64,000 nucleotides of DNA from Alteromonas mediterranea DE (GCF_000020585.3 NC_011138.3:911023-975022), one strand, 5' to 3'. Shown: positions 37,865-47,079, numbered from the stretch's first letter. Notes: a model not told the origin generated them from the sequence alone. Made by a program: numbers and translations.

Positions 37865-39416
37865 CCGAGACATATTCGGGCTTAATGCGGTTCAGCGCCA
37901 GTCGTTGGTGATTAGCTTAACGGCTTTTTTCACTAGCTTGCTGCTCATTGCGCTAGTTAGCGTACTAATACTAATTAGCTTTCGCGGTACCGCTTATTTT
38001 TGGCCTGAACCTATTTATAAGGTAACTGGCACGCTACCAGATGGCTCTCGCTTCTCTGTACTTGCGAACATCTTTGAGGATGCGTCAGAAGAAGACATCA
38101 CCCTCAAATATTCAGATGTGAATCACCCCTTTGGCTTTCAAAAACAATTTGACCGTGAACAATTGCTCAGTGCTAACCTCGCCTTGGACAGTGCAGAGAT
38201 TAAACTGTTGGATGGCAGGCGGGTAATGGCTATTCCAGAGCACATCGTTGTTCCATCAAAACCGCCACAGCCTCTAGATAACATTGGTGCAGTATTACAA
38301 GATGTTGCCTTGATTACGGCACAAATTGAAGACCTAAACACCGAGCATCTTGCGCCTATTCATGAGGCCTTGTCTCAATTTGATAAAAGAGATGTGGTGG
38401 AAGATGCGCCGGCTAGAGAAAAGCTGGTTGCTGCTTTTAACGAGTATCAAAAGCGTGTTGAGGCTTTAGAGAGCACGCGTGCCCAGTATAGGTTGCTTGT
38501 TAGTTTCGCTGACGGTTCGCCTTTCATTATTCCCATTTCAAGTATTCAGGATGTAGACTTTGTAAGCCGTCTAACTACGTTTGAAAAGTGGCAGGTGGTG
38601 TTTTCTGAAATTAGTGTTTTTCTTTCTGACTCCCCTAAGCAAGCGAACACATCAGGGGGCGTTTTCCCCGCGCTATTTGGCACAATACTGATGGTATTTT
38701 TAATGACCATTATAGTGACACCTTTTGGGGTGCTAGCCGCCATATATTTAAGCGAGTATGCGCCGAACACCGCGTTAACAACCATTATTCGCGTTAGCGT
38801 GAGTAACATGGCAGGCGTACCGTCCATTGTTTACGGTGTATTTGGGCTTGGCTTTTTCGTATACACCTTAGGTGGCAGCATTGATGAGTTGTTGTTTAGC
38901 GATACGCTGCCTGCGCCAACGATGGGGAGTCCAGGCGTATTCTGGGCAGCCCTAACGATGGCAGTTTTAACACTTCCCGTGGTTATAGTGGCAACCGAAG
39001 AAGGCCTGCGTCGTGTACCTGATGGGTTAAAAGCCGGCAGTTATGCCTTAGGCGCCACTAAAATTGAAACCATATTACGTACGGTTTTGCCTATCGCTTC
39101 ACCAGGGATCATGACTGGCGTCATTTTAGCGATCGCCAGAGCGGCAGGTGAAGTGGCCCCTCTTATGCTTGTGGGCGCTGTTAAGTTTGCGCCAACTCTG
39201 CCCATAGACGGCGAGTTTCCTTATCTACACCTAGATAGACAGTTTATGCATTTAGGCGTGCTTATTTACGACGGTGCTTTTCATAGCCAAACTGATGGGA
39301 AAAGTGCCAGTATGATGTTTGCGGCCTGTTTATTATTGTTAATCGTGGTTTTCGTACTCAATATTTTGGCCGTTTTGCTTAGGGCGCGTTTGCGTAAGCG
39401 CTATCTCAAAGGTTAA
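37857..39416 (+). CDS. pstA: Phosphate ABC transporter permease, extended PstA
   Basis: Second permease of the phosphate importer, 519 residues against about 296 in Escherichia coli. One N-terminal helix (about 18-42) is followed by a periplasmic insert (to about 260) containing a short coiled-coil-like stretch, then the permease domain with FLMTIIVTPFGVLAAIYLSEYAP, NMAGVPSIVYGVFGLGF and the coupling loop EEGLRRVPDGLKAGSYALGATK (split here by its position at about 385-405). The start overlaps the pstC end, so translation is coupled. Confidence 0.92.
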   Translation: MVNRDIFGLNAVQRQSLVISLTAFFTSLLLIALVSVLILISFRGTAYFWPEPIYKVTGTLPDGSRFSVLANIFEDASEEDITLKYSDVNHPFGFQKQFDREQLLSANLALDSAEIKLLDGRRVMAIPEHIVVPSKPPQPLDNIGAVLQDVALITAQIEDLNTEHLAPIHEALSQFDKRDVVEDAPAREKLVAAFNEYQKRVEALESTRAQYRLLVSFADGSPFIIPISSIQDVDFVSRLTTFEKWQVVFSEISVFLSDSPKQANTSGGVFPALFGTILMVFLMTIIVTPFGVLAAIYLSEYAPNTALTTIIRVSVSNMAGVPSIVYGVFGLGFFVYTLGGSIDELLFSDTLPAPTMGSPGVFWAALTMAVLTLPVVIVATEEGLRRVPDGLKAGSYALGATKIETILRTVLPIASPGIMTGVILAIARAAGEVAPLMLVGAVKFAPTLPIDGEFPYLHLDRQFMHLGVLIYDGAFHSQTDGKSASMMFAACLLLLIVVFVLNILAVLLRARLRKRYLKG

Positions 39417-39433
39417 TTACAGGTTTTTAGTAC

Positions 39434-40240
39434 ATGTTGAAGTTGTTTGAACACAATACGCTAAACGTTAAAGACATTAGTGAAGAGCAAACTGCCGTTG
39501 AGGTTAAAAATCTCAACTTATGGTTTGGTAGTAAGCATGTTTTAAACGACATCAGCATGCGTATTCCTAAAAATAAGATCACGGCCTTAATAGGTCAAAG
39601 TGGGTGTGGTAAATCTACCCTTATAAGCTGTTTTAATCGACTTAATGACTTGTATGACGGCTGTAAATACAACGGTGAAATCATTATTGACGGACGTAAC
39701 ATCAATAGCCGTAAAGTCAATGTGTCGCGGCTGAGAACCAACGTTGGTATGGTGTTTCAGCGTCCCAATCCGTTTCCTATGAGCATTTATGAAAACGTGT
39801 GTTACGGGCTTAGACTTCAGGGTGTGAAGGTACGAAGGCATCTAGATGATGCGGTGGAAGGCGCACTTAAACAAGCGGCGCTGTGGGACGAGGTAAAAGA
39901 TCGTCTTTTCGAATCGGCTCAAGTGTTATCCGGTGGTCAGCAGCAGCGTTTGGTTATAGCGAGAGCGTTGGCATTAAAGCCGGATATTTTGCTACTTGAT
40001 GAGCCTACATCGGCACTTGATCCGCTGACTACACTGTTTATAGAGGAACTTATGGACGTGCTGAAAAAGCAGTGCACCATTGTTATTGTTACTCATAATA
40101 TGCAGCAAGCGGCACGTGTAAGTGACTATACCGCCTTTTTCCATCAGGGCCGGCTAATAGAATACGCTGACAGTGACACACTGTTTACCATGCCTGAGAA
40201 AAAGCAAACCGAAGATTATATTACGGGTCGCTATGGATAA
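39434..40240 (+). CDS. pstB: Phosphate ABC transporter ATPase
   Basis: Cytoplasmic ATPase of the Pst system, 268 residues. Walker A is GQSGCGKST, the ABC signature is LSGGQQQR, and Walker B is [27 protein letters not shown] is a PstB hallmark. It follows pstA by 17 nt. Confidence 0.97.
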   Translation: MLKLFEHNTLNVKDISEEQTAVEVKNLNLWFGSKHVLNDISMRIPKNKITALIGQSGCGKSTLISCFNRLNDLYDGCKYNGEIIIDGRNINSRKVNVSRLRTNVGMVFQRPNPFPMSIYENVCYGLRLQGVKVRRHLDDAVEGALKQAALWDEVKDRLFESAQVLSGGQQQRLVIARALALKPDILLLDEPTSALDPLTTLFIEELMDVLKKQCTIVIVTHNMQQAARVSDYTAFFHQGRLIEYADSDTLFTMPEKKQTEDYITGRYG

Positions 40241-40324
40241 CGTGGCGCGTGTAAAGAGCAGAGCCCAGATACAATTAACGTTTGCTACAACACAACAAGT
40301 GTGGGCACGCGAGGAGAAATAAGC

Positions 40325-41041
40325 ATGCGACAGGTGGCCTTAAATACGCACATCTCTGGCACCTTTAATATTGAGTTGGAAAACTTACGGAACTCGGTAT
40401 TAACCATGGGCGGAGAGGTTGAGCAGCAGTTAGTTAATACCTTAAAAGCGGTGAAGCATAACCATGCCTCATTAGCTGAAAAAGTGGTATTAAACGATTT
40501 GAAGATTAACTCGATGGAAATCCAAATCGATGAAGAGTGCCTTCGTATTATTGCCAAACGTCATCCCACGGCAAGCGACTTGCGTCTCATCATGACGGTT
40601 TCCAAAGCCATTACCGACATTGAGCGAATGGGCGATGAAATAGAGCGTATCGCCAAATTAGTTACACGCAATAAGCTTCCAAGCTCGGATACGATTAAAA
40701 GCAGCATGTTACTTATCGGCGAGCGTGTAGCGGCGATGATGCGCGGTACGTTCGATGCCTTTGCACGTCAGGATGAAGCGGCGGCGCTTGAGGTATACGA
40801 TCAAGACAATCGCATTGATAGTGAGTACAAGCGGTTATTGTCCTACACCACGTCAGAAATGCAAAAAAGCACAGACGATATGCAGGATTGGCTGGATGTG
40901 TTGTGGGCAATGCGTTCATTAGAGCGGATTGGGGACAGGTGCAAAAACGTATGCGAATATGTGGTTTATCTCACTCGTGGTACCGATGTTAGGCATACGC
41001 CGCTCGAAAATATGCAGCAAAAGTTGGAAGACTTGACGTAA
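40325..41041 (+). CDS. phoU: PhoU, phosphate signalling regulator
   Basis: Helical-bundle protein that links Pst transport to PhoR and keeps the Pho regulon off when phosphate is plentiful. The 238 residues form two PhoU repeats, each with a metal-binding E/D-x3-D type motif (ITDIERMGDEIERIA and RSLERIGDRCKNVCEYV). ATG 40325 with GGAG ahead is preferred over GTG 40301. It is the last gene of pstCAB-phoU. Confidence 0.95.
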   Translation: MRQVALNTHISGTFNIELENLRNSVLTMGGEVEQQLVNTLKAVKHNHASLAEKVVLNDLKINSMEIQIDEECLRIIAKRHPTASDLRLIMTVSKAITDIERMGDEIERIAKLVTRNKLPSSDTIKSSMLLIGERVAAMMRGTFDAFARQDEAAALEVYDQDNRIDSEYKRLLSYTTSEMQKSTDDMQDWLDVLWAMRSLERIGDRCKNVCEYVVYLTRGTDVRHTPLENMQQKLEDLT

Positions 41042-41381
41042 AACTGTCCATTTGGTCAATTTGATTTTGCGCAAAGCGCACTAAATTGAAGGAAGTAGGA
41101 AACTTATGCGTCATAAAACTGTAATATTTGGTGAATTTATCATCGCAATCAAATAATTCCGCATACTTTTATCGTTTTTCGATGATTTTTGCTATGGCTT
41201 CTATGACGATTACGTTATCATGCGCCGCAGCCAAGAACAGATCGTGCAAAATTTAATCGAACATTATGATAGAACACAATTTGTCTTTAACTTCTTTCTC
41301 TAGCCTTAATGGCGAAGAGATCATGCTACTTACTCAAGTAGCGTCCAGCCTAAATCGCGTTTAGATCGGGAGCGATTATCC
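41042..41381 (+). other. phoU-pit intergenic region with possible small frames
   Basis: 340 nt without an established gene. It contains a Pho-box-like site (41108-41125). Small frames are present: 41106-41156 (16 codons, AGGAAGTAGG ahead), 41131-41256 (41 codons, a hydrophobic stretch ending in a lipobox-like LSCAA) and 41266-41364 (32 codons, no ribosome site). None is convincing; a long 5' leader for the phosphate transporter gene is equally likely. Confidence 0.35.
41108..41125 (+). promoter_or_regulatory. Candidate Pho box before the PiT transporter
   Basis: GCGTCAT AAAA CTGTAAT matches the CTGTCAT-N4-CTGTCAT consensus at 11 of 14 repeat positions. A -10-like TATCAT sits at 41138-41143, 12 nt further on, close to the arrangement of PhoB-activated promoters. 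It is about 257 nt upstream of the transporter start. Confidence 0.5.
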
Positions 41382-42653
41382 GTGGAATTTTTTGAAAGTT
41401 ATGGCCTAATTCTTATTATCCTTGCCGCCGGCGTTGGTTTCGTCATGGCATGGGGTATTGGAGCAAATGACGTTGCCAACGCAATGGGTACGTCGGTAGG
41501 TTCTAAAGCTTTAACTATTAAACAAGCTATTATCATTGCAATGATATTTGAGTTTGCTGGCGCCTACCTAGCCGGTGGCGAAGTAACGTCTACTATTCGA
41601 AAAGGAATTATCGACTCAACCTTCTTTATAGACATCCCTGAATACCTTGTATTGGGCATGATATCATCGCTACTAGCTGCCGGGATTTGGCTTGCTGTGG
41701 CGTCATGGTTGGGGTGGCCCGTTTCTACTACGCATTCAATTATCGGCGCTATTATTGGTTTCACTGCCACTGGCGTGAGTATGGATGCGGTAGCGTGGGG
41801 TAAAGTAGGCGGCATTGTAGGTAGTTGGGTGGTAACGCCAGCCATATCAGGCATTATCGCGTACCTTATCTTTATGAGCGCTCACAAGCTCATTTTCCAA
41901 ACCGACTCACCGTTTGTTTACGCCAAGCGCTATGTGCCATTTTACATGGCGTTAGCGGGCTTCGTTATGTCATTGGTTACCATTAAGAAAGGCTTGAAGC
42001 ACGTAGGTTTAGAACTGAGTGCTGTTAACGGTTATCTTTTGGCGATTGCTATTGCCGTGGCATTGGGCTTCGTGGGTAAATGGTTTATCGGCCGTATGAA
42101 GTTTAGCGGCTCTGAAGATGCCGATTTACAGGCGGCAAACGTAGAGAAAGTCTTCGCGCTGCTTATGGTTGTTACTGCATGCAGTATGGCCTTCGCCCAT
42201 GGCTCGAACGACGTGGCTAATGCTATTGGTCCTCTCGCGGCAGTGGTAAGCGTGGTGACCAGCGGTGGTGAGATTAATTCAAGTGCCACTTTGGCCTGGT
42301 GGATCCTGCCGTTAGGTGGTTTAGGTATCGTAGCTGGCCTGGCTCTATTTGGTCATCGTGTTATTAAAACGATTGGTCAGGGTATTACTCACTTAACGCC
42401 AAGCCGTGGCTTTGCTGCAGAACTTGCTGCAGCCTGTACGGTGGTTATTGCATCGGGTACAGGTCTGCCAATTTCAACAACGCAAACATTGGTGGGTGCC
42501 GTGTTAGGTGTAGGTTTAGCGCGAGGCGTTTCAGCACTGAACTTGGGCATTGTGAGAAATATCGTTGTATCCTGGATTGTAACTTTGCCGGCAGGTGCAC
42601 TACTTTCAATTATTTTCTTCTTCATCTTAAAAGCAGCATTCGGCGTAGCGTAA
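41382..42653 (+). CDS. PiT-family inorganic phosphate transporter
   Basis: Low-affinity phosphate (metal-phosphate/H+ or Na+) symporter of the inner membrane. The 423 residues form two homologous halves of membrane helices, each with the PiT signature: GANDVANAMGTSVGSKALT near 27-45 and AHGSNDVANAIGPLAA near 270-285, with GWPVSTTHSIIGAI and GLPISTTQTLVGAV as second repeats. The start is GTG with GGGAG ahead. It sits next to pstCAB-phoU, giving high- and low-affinity uptake side by side. A strong terminator follows. Confidence 0.95.
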   Translation: MEFFESYGLILIILAAGVGFVMAWGIGANDVANAMGTSVGSKALTIKQAIIIAMIFEFAGAYLAGGEVTSTIRKGIIDSTFFIDIPEYLVLGMISSLLAAGIWLAVASWLGWPVSTTHSIIGAIIGFTATGVSMDAVAWGKVGGIVGSWVVTPAISGIIAYLIFMSAHKLIFQTDSPFVYAKRYVPFYMALAGFVMSLVTIKKGLKHVGLELSAVNGYLLAIAIAVALGFVGKWFIGRMKFSGSEDADLQAANVEKVFALLMVVTACSMAFAHGSNDVANAIGPLAAVVSVVTSGGEINSSATLAWWILPLGGLGIVAGLALFGHRVIKTIGQGITHLTPSRGFAAELAAACTVVIASGTGLPISTTQTLVGAVLGVGLARGVSALNLGIVRNIVVSWIVTLPAGALLSIIFFFILKAAFGVA

Positions 42654-42683
42654 CGCCAATAACGCTTACATGTATGTAGATAT

Positions 42684-42719
42684 AAAAAAAGGCCGCGCTT
42701 CTTGAAGCGCGGCCTTTTT
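42684..42719. terminator. Bidirectional terminator between pit and the Usp gene
   Basis: GGCCGCGCTTC (42691-42701) and GAAGCGCGGCC (42704-42714) form an 11-bp stem flanked by an A run on the left and a T run on the right, serving both convergent genes. Confidence 0.92.
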
Positions 42720-42754
42720 GTTTGTGTTCGTATAAAGTGTGAACTGCAAAGCGC

Positions 42755-43732
42755 TCAGTCTAGCGATATAGGCGTTTCAAACCCTCTTGGCTTAACGCCC
42801 ACGACAGCGCACTTCAATTGGTGGATGGTCTCTTCGGCGGTATCACCCATAATATAGCCAGGCACGCCTAAGCGAGATACTGTGCCCATTACGATAATGT
42901 CAGTATCAAGGGACGTGGTTGTGGCTGCAATTTCTCTGCGAGGGTAACCGTGGACAATGTGATTTTTAGGCTGTAAGTACTCCCACACATTGTCGTCAAG
43001 CTCTTCAGCTAGTTCATTAAGTAGCTTCTCTAATTCTTTCTCACGCTCGGCGTGAATTTTCGCAAGGTCCGTTTCCATTCGGTCGTTGTCTACGGTAATA
43101 AAGCCATCTCTTGCGATATTTTCCGGTACAGCATCAAATACGTGAACAATATGCAGTTGAGCAAACTCTAGCAGCGCTATCTGGCTTGCATGTCGCAATA
43201 TATCGCGGTTAAGGTCACGCCTTATTGACACTTCGTGACTTGGATAATGGTAATTAAGGTCCAGTGCGGCTACCACGTTCTTGTATTGGCTACGCGGTTT
43301 ATGGTTAATTATCCACAAAGGGCAGGGGCATTTGCGAAACAGCTGCATATCTAAGCTACCAAATAGCTTATCTAAAAAGCTTTCCTCAGCCCGCTTTATG
43401 ACTAAATCTATATTGTTTTTTACCACATAGCGCACCACGTCAATTAGTGGATGCCCCACGGTTACAGCGGTAGAAACCTTGTAGTTTTCACTCCAGCTTT
43501 CAGCCTGTTCTTTAAGCCAAAGTTCAGCCTGCTTTTCCATAGTTTGCTGAGAATCAACATATGAAAATGACTCCATCACCATGCTGGCGTTAGGCGGCAA
43601 TGCTTCTAAAGAGAGCATAATGGTAAGCGAGGCTTGATGGGCTTTAGCGATATGCAGTGCTTGGGCAACGGTGTCATCCTGCCGATGAGAATCGCTCAAC
43701 ACACATAAAATGTTTTTATAATGTCCTTTCAT
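42755..43732 (-). CDS. uspE: Tandem UspA-domain universal stress protein (UspE-like)
   Basis: A 325-residue soluble protein with two Usp domains (about 1-150 and 160-318), the arrangement of Escherichia coli UspE. The second domain carries the nucleotide-site-like end VMGTVSRLGVPGYIMGDTAEE; the first lacks a clean G-x2-G-x9-G[ST] motif. Involved in stress survival in relatives; its exact role is unknown. It stands alone between pit and oxyR. UspE is the best family match; direct orthology is inferred. Confidence 0.85.
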   Translation of the reverse strand: MKGHYKNILCVLSDSHRQDDTVAQALHIAKAHQASLTIMLSLEALPPNASMVMESFSYVDSQQTMEKQAELWLKEQAESWSENYKVSTAVTVGHPLIDVVRYVVKNNIDLVIKRAEESFLDKLFGSLDMQLFRKCPCPLWIINHKPRSQYKNVVAALDLNYHYPSHEVSIRRDLNRDILRHASQIALLEFAQLHIVHVFDAVPENIARDGFITVDNDRMETDLAKIHAEREKELEKLLNELAEELDDNVWEYLQPKNHIVHGYPRREIAATTTSLDTDIIVMGTVSRLGVPGYIMGDTAEETIHQLKCAVVGVKPRGFETPISLD

Positions 43733-44056
43733 ACTGCCCTCGGTATTTATTCGTTCTATGCGTTAATGATACAAGAGTGGGTTCCACTTCGCTGTATAAA
43801 TATGCCGTGAAGGTCATAGTTTTGACTTCGATGGCAACTAAAAAGCTTTATTTAATTGAATCCTAACGCTACTTCTAATGGCTTTCCAGCGGGCGGCGAT
43901 AGAATTCTTAAAACCTTCTCATACAAGCGGTATGAAAGTGAATGTAATTCGCAAACTATGGCCTTTACAAGAATAGTCTCGGTGAGCGGCTAGGCTGTAT
44001 ATAATCTTTATGTTAGATTAAACCATTATCTTTTAATCCCTTTAAATAATAGAGAG
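43733..44056. promoter_or_regulatory. Divergent region between the Usp gene and oxyR
   Basis: About 320 nt with both promoters expected. TATAAT at 44000-44005 is a good -10 candidate for oxyR, but no matching -35 is visible at the right distance. I could not define an OxyR-type ATAG/CTAT operator. Confidence 0.4.
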
Positions 44057-44971
44057 ATGCCTATGAAATGGCCAAATCTTAAGCACCTACACTATTTGGT
44101 GACGCTTCACCAAGAGCAACACTTCCACCGCGCTGCTCAGCGTTGTAATGTAAGTCAGTCAACATTAAGTACGGCCATTCAAAATTTAGAAGAGCATTTT
44201 GGTAGTCAATTACTTGAGCGTGAACACAAGACCTTTGTTTTTACTTCATTAGGCTTAGATATTGTTGAGCGCAGTAAAGTGCTGCTGCAAGAAGCGGGGG
44301 AATTGGTCGAGTATGCTCAAAATGCGGGCAACTGGCAGCGTGGAACGCTTAAGCTTGGTGTTATACCAACAATAGCGCCGTTTCTTTTTGAAGGAATGAT
44401 GGGGGCCTTCTCAGCCTTCCTTCCTGAAATTAATTTAGAAATGCAGGAAGATACCACTGAAAAGCTCTTACAACAGTTAACAGACGGTAGGTTAGATTTA
44501 CTAATTTTAGCGCTTCCAATGGAAACCCCAGGGTGTAAGCAGATGGTATTGGGCCACGACCCCTTCCATCTTATAGCGCACAAAGATATGGCGGAACAAC
44601 TGCCTAGTCCCGTAGATATTTCAGGTTTACCGAAAAAGAGTATTTTTCTGCTTCAGCAAGAACATTGTATGACGGGGCATGCGGTGAGCGCGTGTAATCT
44701 TCAGCATAGTGATCAAATTAGCAGTGTTGCAGCAAGTAGCCTATATACCTTGGTGCAGCTGGCAAATAGTAAAATGGGCTATACCTTCTTACCGGAACTT
44801 GCGATAAACCAGTCTATTCTTGAGCACACTGGTCTAAAAAGTTTTCCAGCAGAAGAGCAGGGCTTTCGAGAAATTGGTTTGGTATGGCGCTCAGGCACAA
44901 CCCGTATGCAGCTATTCCGTCGAATTGGTGAAATTATCTCGCCACTACTGCCTATACCCACGCTGAAATAG
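44057..44971 (+). CDS. oxyR: OxyR, peroxide-sensing LysR-family regulator
   Basis: LysR-type transcription factor of 304 residues. The N-terminal helix-turn-helix reads HFHRAAQRCNVSQSTLSTAI. In the effector domain Cys204 (QEHCMTGHAV) and Cys213 (SACNL) are nine residues apart, as are the redox pair Cys199/Cys208 of Escherichia coli OxyR, so a peroxide-driven disulfide switch is expected. No catalase or ahpC gene adjoins it. A terminator follows. Confidence 0.93.
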   Translation: MPMKWPNLKHLHYLVTLHQEQHFHRAAQRCNVSQSTLSTAIQNLEEHFGSQLLEREHKTFVFTSLGLDIVERSKVLLQEAGELVEYAQNAGNWQRGTLKLGVIPTIAPFLFEGMMGAFSAFLPEINLEMQEDTTEKLLQQLTDGRLDLLILALPMETPGCKQMVLGHDPFHLIAHKDMAEQLPSPVDISGLPKKSIFLLQQEHCMTGHAVSACNLQHSDQISSVAASSLYTLVQLANSKMGYTFLPELAINQSILEHTGLKSFPAEEQGFREIGLVWRSGTTRMQLFRRIGEIISPLLPIPTLK

Positions 44972-45007
44972 CGTTACTGCTGAGTGCACTTTCTTTAGTC
45001 TTTATTC

Positions 45008-45042
45008 AAAGCGGCTGAACCCTTGCGTGTAGCCGCTTTTTT
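45008..45042 (+). terminator. Rho-independent terminator after oxyR
   Basis: AAAGCGGCT (45008-45016) and AGCCGCTTT (45031-45039) form a 9-bp stem with a 14-nt loop, followed by TTT. Confidence 0.8.
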
Positions 45043-45047
45043 ATAGA

Positions 45048-45563
45048 CTACATTTTAGGTGCAATATGCCCCAATTCTGCCGCCCATGTTAGTTCGGATC
45101 TAAGCAGATTATTTGCCGCGTTTGCGCCAAAACTATGCAGCGCATTGTAGGCACTGCTAGATGGTATACGGCAATAGTGACAAAGTGCGTAGAATAACAA
45201 GCTACAGCGGTGCTGTGAGCCATCGCAGTGCAAATATATCTTCGCTCCCTCTGTCAACATTTGAGACAGTTCATGAAGATATTGGTGGAGGTGCACATCC
45301 TCAGTAGGCGATTCTGACGACGGGTGCATAAAGGGAACCCATAGCCACTCTAACCCAGCAGCTAATGAACGGTCGCGAATAATTGGCGCGTGTTCTTCAC
45401 TGGTTTGTACCGTGGCAATGTGGGTTACGCCTAGTGATTTAAGTCGTTCAAAGTCACTTTCTACAGGCTTTTTTCCCAAACATATCTGACCTGCGCGCAG
45501 TGAAAACCATGCGATATTGGGTGTTGCTGTTGTGCTATCTTCCTTTTTCTCAGTTTTTTGCAT
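45048..45563 (-). CDS. Tyrosine/dual-specificity phosphatase-like protein
   Basis: A 171-residue soluble protein with the CX5R phosphate-binding loop: IYLHCDGSQHRCS, giving Cys113 and Arg119. The preceding strand LGVTHIATVQTSEEH and the WVPFMHP segment fit the cysteine-phosphatase fold. The usual glycine and Ser/Thr positions of HCxxGxxRS/T are altered (Gly two after Cys, Cys after Arg), so activity toward phosphotyrosine is uncertain. No kinase is adjacent. It may share a transcript with the HlyIII gene 93 nt upstream. Confidence 0.65.
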   Translation of the reverse strand: MQKTEKKEDSTTATPNIAWFSLRAGQICLGKKPVESDFERLKSLGVTHIATVQTSEEHAPIIRDRSLAAGLEWLWVPFMHPSSESPTEDVHLHQYLHELSQMLTEGAKIYLHCDGSQHRCSLLFYALCHYCRIPSSSAYNALHSFGANAANNLLRSELTWAAELGHIAPKM

Positions 45564-45656
45564 GGTGTTTAGTATTGCGCTTGCATGAATTTTTAAATAG
45601 GGCCTTAAATGGCTTTTTAATTGGGGTTGCCATAGTAGCGGTATCAGAGCCTCTTG

Positions 45657-46313
45657 TTACACGACAAAATAATAAATAGAAAAGTAATGGCAGCTACATC
45701 CGCCAATAACGAACATGTGCCAAATAGCATGGGTATACTTTACCTTTTTCGCCACATAAAAGCACACACCTACGCTGAAACACAGGCCGCCTGCTACCAA
45801 TAACCAAAGACCAGCACCTGGAAGGGCGACATAAAGTGGGTAGATAAGTCCCAGTGCAATCCAGCCCATTAGCAAATAGGTCATGACCGATACTTTTGGG
45901 AAGCGGTGTTGCGCAATTAATTTAAATGCCACTCCACCAATCGCAAGACTCCAAATAATTGCAGTCATGGTAATACCTAGTACGCCACCTATTGCCACTA
46001 ATAAAAGCGGTGTGTAAGTACCTGCTATCAATAAGTATATTGCACTGTGGTCAAATAGTTTAAGCCATCCCTTCGCTTTTTGATGAGAAATTGCGTGATA
46101 AAGGGTTGAACTCAGAAACACCAAAATAAGTGTAGAGCCATAAATAGCAGCGGTAGTTAAGGCAAGCGTGTCTTCTGCGCGGTACAGCATGAAGACTAAA
46201 CCTACAATCGCCGCAACAAAGCCAATGCCGTGAGTAATGCTGTTAAGCCATTCTTCTAAAACGGAGTAAGCTTTGGCAGAAATAACTTTTGTTTGTTCCT
46301 TTACGTCTGTCAT
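45657..46313 (-). CDS. HlyIII/PAQR-family membrane protein (YqfA/TrhA type)
   Basis: A 218-residue, seven-helix inner-membrane protein. Family motifs are seen: SITHGIGFVAAIVGL in helix 1 (His for metal), SSTLYHAI with Ser/His, LFDHSAIYLLIAGTYTP, and a C-terminal HAIWHMFVIGGCSCHYF with two His. In Escherichia coli the homologue affects membrane energetics and fatty acid homeostasis; the hemolysin name is historical. Confidence 0.93.
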   Translation of the reverse strand: MTDVKEQTKVISAKAYSVLEEWLNSITHGIGFVAAIVGLVFMLYRAEDTLALTTAAIYGSTLILVFLSSTLYHAISHQKAKGWLKLFDHSAIYLLIAGTYTPLLLVAIGGVLGITMTAIIWSLAIGGVAFKLIAQHRFPKVSVMTYLLMGWIALGLIYPLYVALPGAGLWLLVAGGLCFSVGVCFYVAKKVKYTHAIWHMFVIGGCSCHYFSIYYFVV

Positions 46314-46501
46314 TACGGCCTCTGTATCCTTATCAGTAGAAATATGTGTACCTCTTGTTTGTAGATAGCTACCAGCATAAAAACGAGTTTACTAAGCTAT
46401 TCGCATACCTTTGACAATTATAGCGCACACTTGTTCGCTCAATGTGTAAATAATAACAGATAACGCGGCCGGTATGATGACGCAGAGATTACAAAGTGGC
46501 G

Positions 46502-46942
46502 TTACAACTCAGCGTTCTGAAAACAGCCGCCTAATTTGTCGAGTAGTTTAACCAATTCGCGGCTTTCTTCTGCACTCATACCTTTGAGTTTGCACAACAT
46601 TTGCGCCGGTACTTCTTCTGCTATGGTTTTCTTTTCTTTTCCCATTTTAGTGAGCTGTACGCGTTTAACACGTTTGTCGGTTTCATCTTTATTAACCATT
46701 AAGAAGTCCTTGTCCTCAAGTTTTTTAAGTATTAGGGACATTGCTCCTCCGTCAATGGCGGTTCTCTCTAGAAGTTCAGCAATAGTAATGTGATCAGTTT
46801 CCCAAAGCGCCATTAAGGTTACGTATTGAGGGTAGGTAATATCTAGCGCTTTTAGAAGAGGCCTGTAGGCGCGAGTAAACGCGTTTGACAGCGTATAAAA
46901 CCGATGACAAAGCTGATTTTCTAACTTTAACAATTCTGACAC
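46502..46942 (-). CDS. ohrR: OhrR, MarR-family organic peroxide repressor
   Basis: A winged-helix repressor of 146 residues. Cys12 in ENQLCHRFY is the peroxide-reactive cysteine of OhrR proteins, and TYPQYVTLMALWE and DKRVKRVQLT are typical of the family. The start is GTG with AGGAAAG ahead. It is divergent from ohr, and two identical palindromes lie between them, so OhrR probably controls both genes. Confidence 0.9.
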   Translation of the reverse strand: MSELLKLENQLCHRFYTLSNAFTRAYRPLLKALDITYPQYVTLMALWETDHITIAELLERTAIDGGAMSLILKKLEDKDFLMVNKDETDKRVKRVQLTKMGKEKKTIAEEVPAQMLCKLKGMSAEESRELVKLLDKLGGCFQNAEL

Positions 46943-46984
46943 GGCGCTTTCCTAAGTTTGTTCGACGATAAACGATAAATGTAT

Positions 46985-46996
46985 TTTGCATACAAA
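46985..46996. promoter_or_regulatory. Putative OhrR operator 1
   Basis: TTTGCATACAAA, an imperfect palindrome repeated in inverted orientation at 47033. It is 43 nt from the ohrR start, fitting autoregulation. Confidence 0.7.
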
Positions 46997-47032
46997 GTAC
47001 TTGAACTGCAAGTCACCTTAGTGTTAAGTTGT

Positions 47033-47044
47033 TTTGTATGCAAA
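47033..47044. promoter_or_regulatory. Putative OhrR operator 2
   Basis: TTTGTATGCAAA, the exact reverse complement of operator 1. It sits 36 nt before the ohr ATG, where a bound repressor would block transcription. Confidence 0.7.
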
Positions 47045-47079
47045 GTATTAAATTGAATTTGCCAAATAGGAGAGCAACT

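Noticed and set aside
41266..41364. 32-codon frame before the PiT gene
   Set aside because: No ribosome site and no recognisable content; listed only as part of the intergenic description.
43930..44000. OxyR autoregulatory site
   Set aside because: CTAT and ATAG elements occur but not in the required spacing, so I could not support it.
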